Source: JAWLGJ01 sp041685145 (GTDB lineage Bacteria > Pseudomonadota > Alphaproteobacteria > Rhodospirillales > Magnetospirillaceae). From it: a DNA stretch of 64,000 nt. Location: assembly GCA_041685145.1 (NCBI GenBank), contig JAWLGJ010000004.1:39332-103331 (forward strand), given 5' to 3'. The notes under the pieces were generated by a model that did not search any database, was not told the DNA's origin, and saw only the letters and a list, made by a program, of their open reading frames with translations. Numbering within the stretch: the first letter of the stretch is position 1; every line of letters begins with the position of its first letter. Positions 62,280 to 64,000 of the stretch are shown piece by piece. The position numbers were made by a program, and so were the translations under genes.

Positions 62280-62960
62280 TCAGCCCAGCCCCACCATCGT
62301 GAACACCAGCCCGCCCAGCACCTGCACCGGAATGGCGACCAGCCAGATGAACAGGTTGAGCCCCATCATCGGCAGGATGAACAGCATCCCCAGCACGATG
62401 AACATTCCCGCCCCCTCCAGCCGCGCATAGGGCGCCGCCAGCCGTGGCGGCAGAAGCCCCACCGCCACGCGACCGCCGTCCAGGGGCGGGATGGGCAGCA
62501 TGTTGAACACCGCCAGGATCAGGTTGAGCTGCACCGAATTGACCAGATTGGCCTGCAGCCATTCCCGTGCCGAATCGGGCGCGACGAAGGAGACATGCAG
62601 CAGCGCCGCCGACACCACCGCCAGCACCAGATTGGTGCCCGGCCCCGCCAGCGCCACCAGCACCATGCCGCGGCGCGGGTTGCGCAGCCGCCCGAAGCGC
62701 ACCGGCACCGGCTTCGCCCAGCCGAACAGGATCGGCGCGCGGGTGATCAGCAGCAGCGCCGGCAGGATGATGGTGCCCAGGGGATCGACATGACGGAAGG
62801 GATTGAGCGACAGCCGCCCCGCCTGCTTGGCGGTGTCGTCGCCCAGCTTCATGGCCGCGAAGCCGTGGGCGGCCTCGTGCAGGGTTACCGCCAGCAGCAC
62901 CGGGATGATCCAGGTGGTGGCCAGGCGGACGATCTCGCCGATGCCGCCGTCCATCATCAC
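62280..62960 (-). CDS. Site-2-protease-family membrane metallopeptidase (M50)
   Basis: The 226-aa protein has about six helices, the zinc motif HEAAHGFAA near residue 28, and the second site LPIPPLDGGRVAVGLLP with the metal-binding Asp. The short form without PDZ domain is the common companion of scpA in many bacteria. It probably cleaves a substrate within the membrane; the target is unknown. The likely start is GTG 62960, overlapping the nagZ stop (GTGATG). Confidence 0.94.
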   Translation of the reverse strand: MMMDGGIGEIVRLATTWIIPVLLAVTLHEAAHGFAAMKLGDDTAKQAGRLSLNPFRHVDPLGTIILPALLLITRAPILFGWAKPVPVRFGRLRNPRRGMVLVALAGPGTNLVLAVVSAALLHVSFVAPDSAREWLQANLVNSVQLNLILAVFNMLPIPPLDGGRVAVGLLPPRLAAPYARLEGAGMFIVLGMLFILPMMGLNLFIWLVAIPVQVLGGLVFTMVGLG

Positions 62961-63991
62961 GCCGTCACCCCCGCCAGCAGTGTCTCCAGCCGCGCCCGCG
63001 CCGCCGCCGCGTCCACGACGCCGGCGCCGCCCTCGGCCATCGCCCGCGCCCGCCGCAGCCGCGCCAGGGCCGCCGCCTCCAGGCGCGGGGCCGCCGCCGC
63101 GACGGCGCGCATTTCGGCCACGTCGCCGTTACAGTGCAGCGCCAGGTCGCAGCCGGCGGCAAGGCTGGCCCGCGTCCGCGTCGCCATGTCGCCGCTGAGG
63201 GCCTTCATCGACAGATCGTCCGACACCAGAACTCCCTCGAAGCCGATTTCGCCACGGATGATATCACCGATCACCCGCGCCGAGGTGGTCGCCGGCGCCG
63301 TGGGATCGATGGCGGCATAGACGACATGCGCCGTCATTCCCCAGGGCGCGCCGGCCAAGGCGCGGAACGGGACGAAATCAACCGCCCGCAGCTCGGCCAG
63401 CGGCGCCGTCACCACCGGCAATTCCAGATGGCTGTCGGCCCGGGCGCGGCCGTGCCCCGGCAGGTGCTTGACCACCGGCTGCACGCCGCCGGCCAGGAAC
63501 CCGTCGCAGGCCGCGCGGCCCAGCGCCGCCACCACCGCCGCGTCCGCGTCGAAGGCGCGGTCGCCGATGACGTCGTGCCCGTTCGGCGCCGGCACGTCCA
63601 GCACCGGAGCGCAATCGACGTCGACGCCCAGTTCCCGCAACTCGACCGCCAACAGCCCGGCGTTCAGCCGCGCCGCCTCGGCGGCGGCGGCGGCGTTGCG
63701 CGCCGCCAGTGCCCCGAAGATGGCCATTGGCGGCGCCGCGCGCCAGTGCGGCGGCCGCAGCCGCTGCACGCGCCCGCCCTCCTGATCGATCAGCACCGGC
63801 GCGTCGGCGCGCCCCACACAGGCGCGCAGATCGTCCACCAGCGCCCTTAGCTGGGCGGGCGACTCGACGTTGCGGCCGAACAGGATGAATCCGACGGGAT
63901 CGGTTTCGGCGAAGAAGGCGCGCTCCTCGGCGCCGAGTGTCGGGCCGGCGCAGCCGAAGACGACGGCGCGCGGCGGCTCAGGGCTTGGCAA
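62957..63991 (-). CDS. nagZ: Beta-N-acetylhexosaminidase NagZ
   Basis: NagZ removes GlcNAc from muropeptide fragments during cell-wall recycling in the cytoplasm. The 344-aa GH3 enzyme has DPVGFILFGRNVESPAQL, VLIDQEGGRVQRLRPPHW, the catalytic His/Asp loop KHLPGHGRARADSHLELP, and the nucleophile Asp in GVLVSDDLSMKALSGD. The apparent start is TTG 63991, but the frame stays open to the window edge, so the real start may lie outside. It overlaps the next gene by four nucleotides. Confidence 0.95.
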   Translation of the reverse strand: MPSPEPPRAVVFGCAGPTLGAEERAFFAETDPVGFILFGRNVESPAQLRALVDDLRACVGRADAPVLIDQEGGRVQRLRPPHWRAAPPMAIFGALAARNAAAAAEAARLNAGLLAVELRELGVDVDCAPVLDVPAPNGHDVIGDRAFDADAAVVAALGRAACDGFLAGGVQPVVKHLPGHGRARADSHLELPVVTAPLAELRAVDFVPFRALAGAPWGMTAHVVYAAIDPTAPATTSARVIGDIIRGEIGFEGVLVSDDLSMKALSGDMATRTRASLAAGCDLALHCNGDVAEMRAVAAAAPRLEAAALARLRRARAMAEGGAGVVDAAAARARLETLLAGVTA

Positions 63992-64000
63992 CGAGGCACC

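Overview
The window is about 64 kb of very GC-rich, densely coding DNA with short gaps, many 1-4 nt start/stop overlaps, and no rRNA, tRNA, CRISPR array, insertion sequence or prophage that I can see. Gene content and order point to an alphaproteobacterium, most likely in or near the Rhodospirillales: an RcdA-type DUF1465 protein, a DUF3775 protein, the block nagZ / M50 protease / scpA-scpB / tatABC / serS-surE-pcm / LysM-M23 lipoprotein / yajC-secD-secF / Mth938-like protein, and TakP-type TRAP transport. This placement is inferred from family content; no search was run.

Region 1 (1-7.5 kb) is a formate dehydrogenase locus. On the minus strand it reads fdhD, DUF3305, DUF3306, a TorD-like chaperone, a 66-aa Tat-signal protein and a Tat-exported, cysteine-type FdhA that runs off the left edge. 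A polyferredoxin with four Fe-S cluster motifs is divergent from fdhD. Region 2 (7.5-20.9 kb) is a stress and envelope neighbourhood: DUF1465, a small heat-shock gene with a ROSE-like leader, a small membrane protein overlapping a TSUP transporter, a tandem universal stress protein, DUF3775, a PEBP-like protein, an NnrS-like membrane protein with a DUF59 protein, an ABC/FtsX/HlyD export system, a PepSY protein, and MFS and DMT transporters.

Region 3 (20.9-32.5 kb) holds an RND efflux pair without an outer-membrane channel, divergent from a D-2-hydroxyacid dehydrogenase. A compact operon follows: TakP-like TRAP binding protein, two TRAP permeases, amidase, a tiny Asn-Gly-rich membrane protein and a GlcG/HbpS protein. 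It looks like an uptake and catabolic unit for an organic acid or amide. A DJ-1/PfpI protein converges on it. Region 4 (32.5-40.7 kb) is sdhE-mfd followed by an unusual ATPase that joins a tandem MshEN motif (the c-di-GMP-binding motif of type II secretion/pilus ATPases) to a winged-helix-like segment and an AAA+ domain, with recG and a DUF502 membrane protein alongside.

Region 5 (40.8-51 kb) has a type III polyketide synthase coupled to an ICMT-like methyltransferase, a Nudix hydrolase, argE, a large PEP-carboxylase-like protein with altered active-site motifs, and two histidine kinases without response regulators. Region 6 (51-64 kb) is a housekeeping block for protein export (Sec accessory and Tat), cell-envelope turnover, repair of aged proteins and chromosome condensation. 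The Tat system encoded here would export the FdhA of region 1.

No dedicated DNA-binding regulator gene is recognised in the window, yet several intergenic regions carry clear palindromes. The best candidates for undescribed biology are the MshEN-AAA+ ATPase, the PEPC-like protein, the TRAP-amidase-small membrane protein-GlcG operon, and the DUF3305/DUF3306/polyferredoxin part of the formate dehydrogenase locus.
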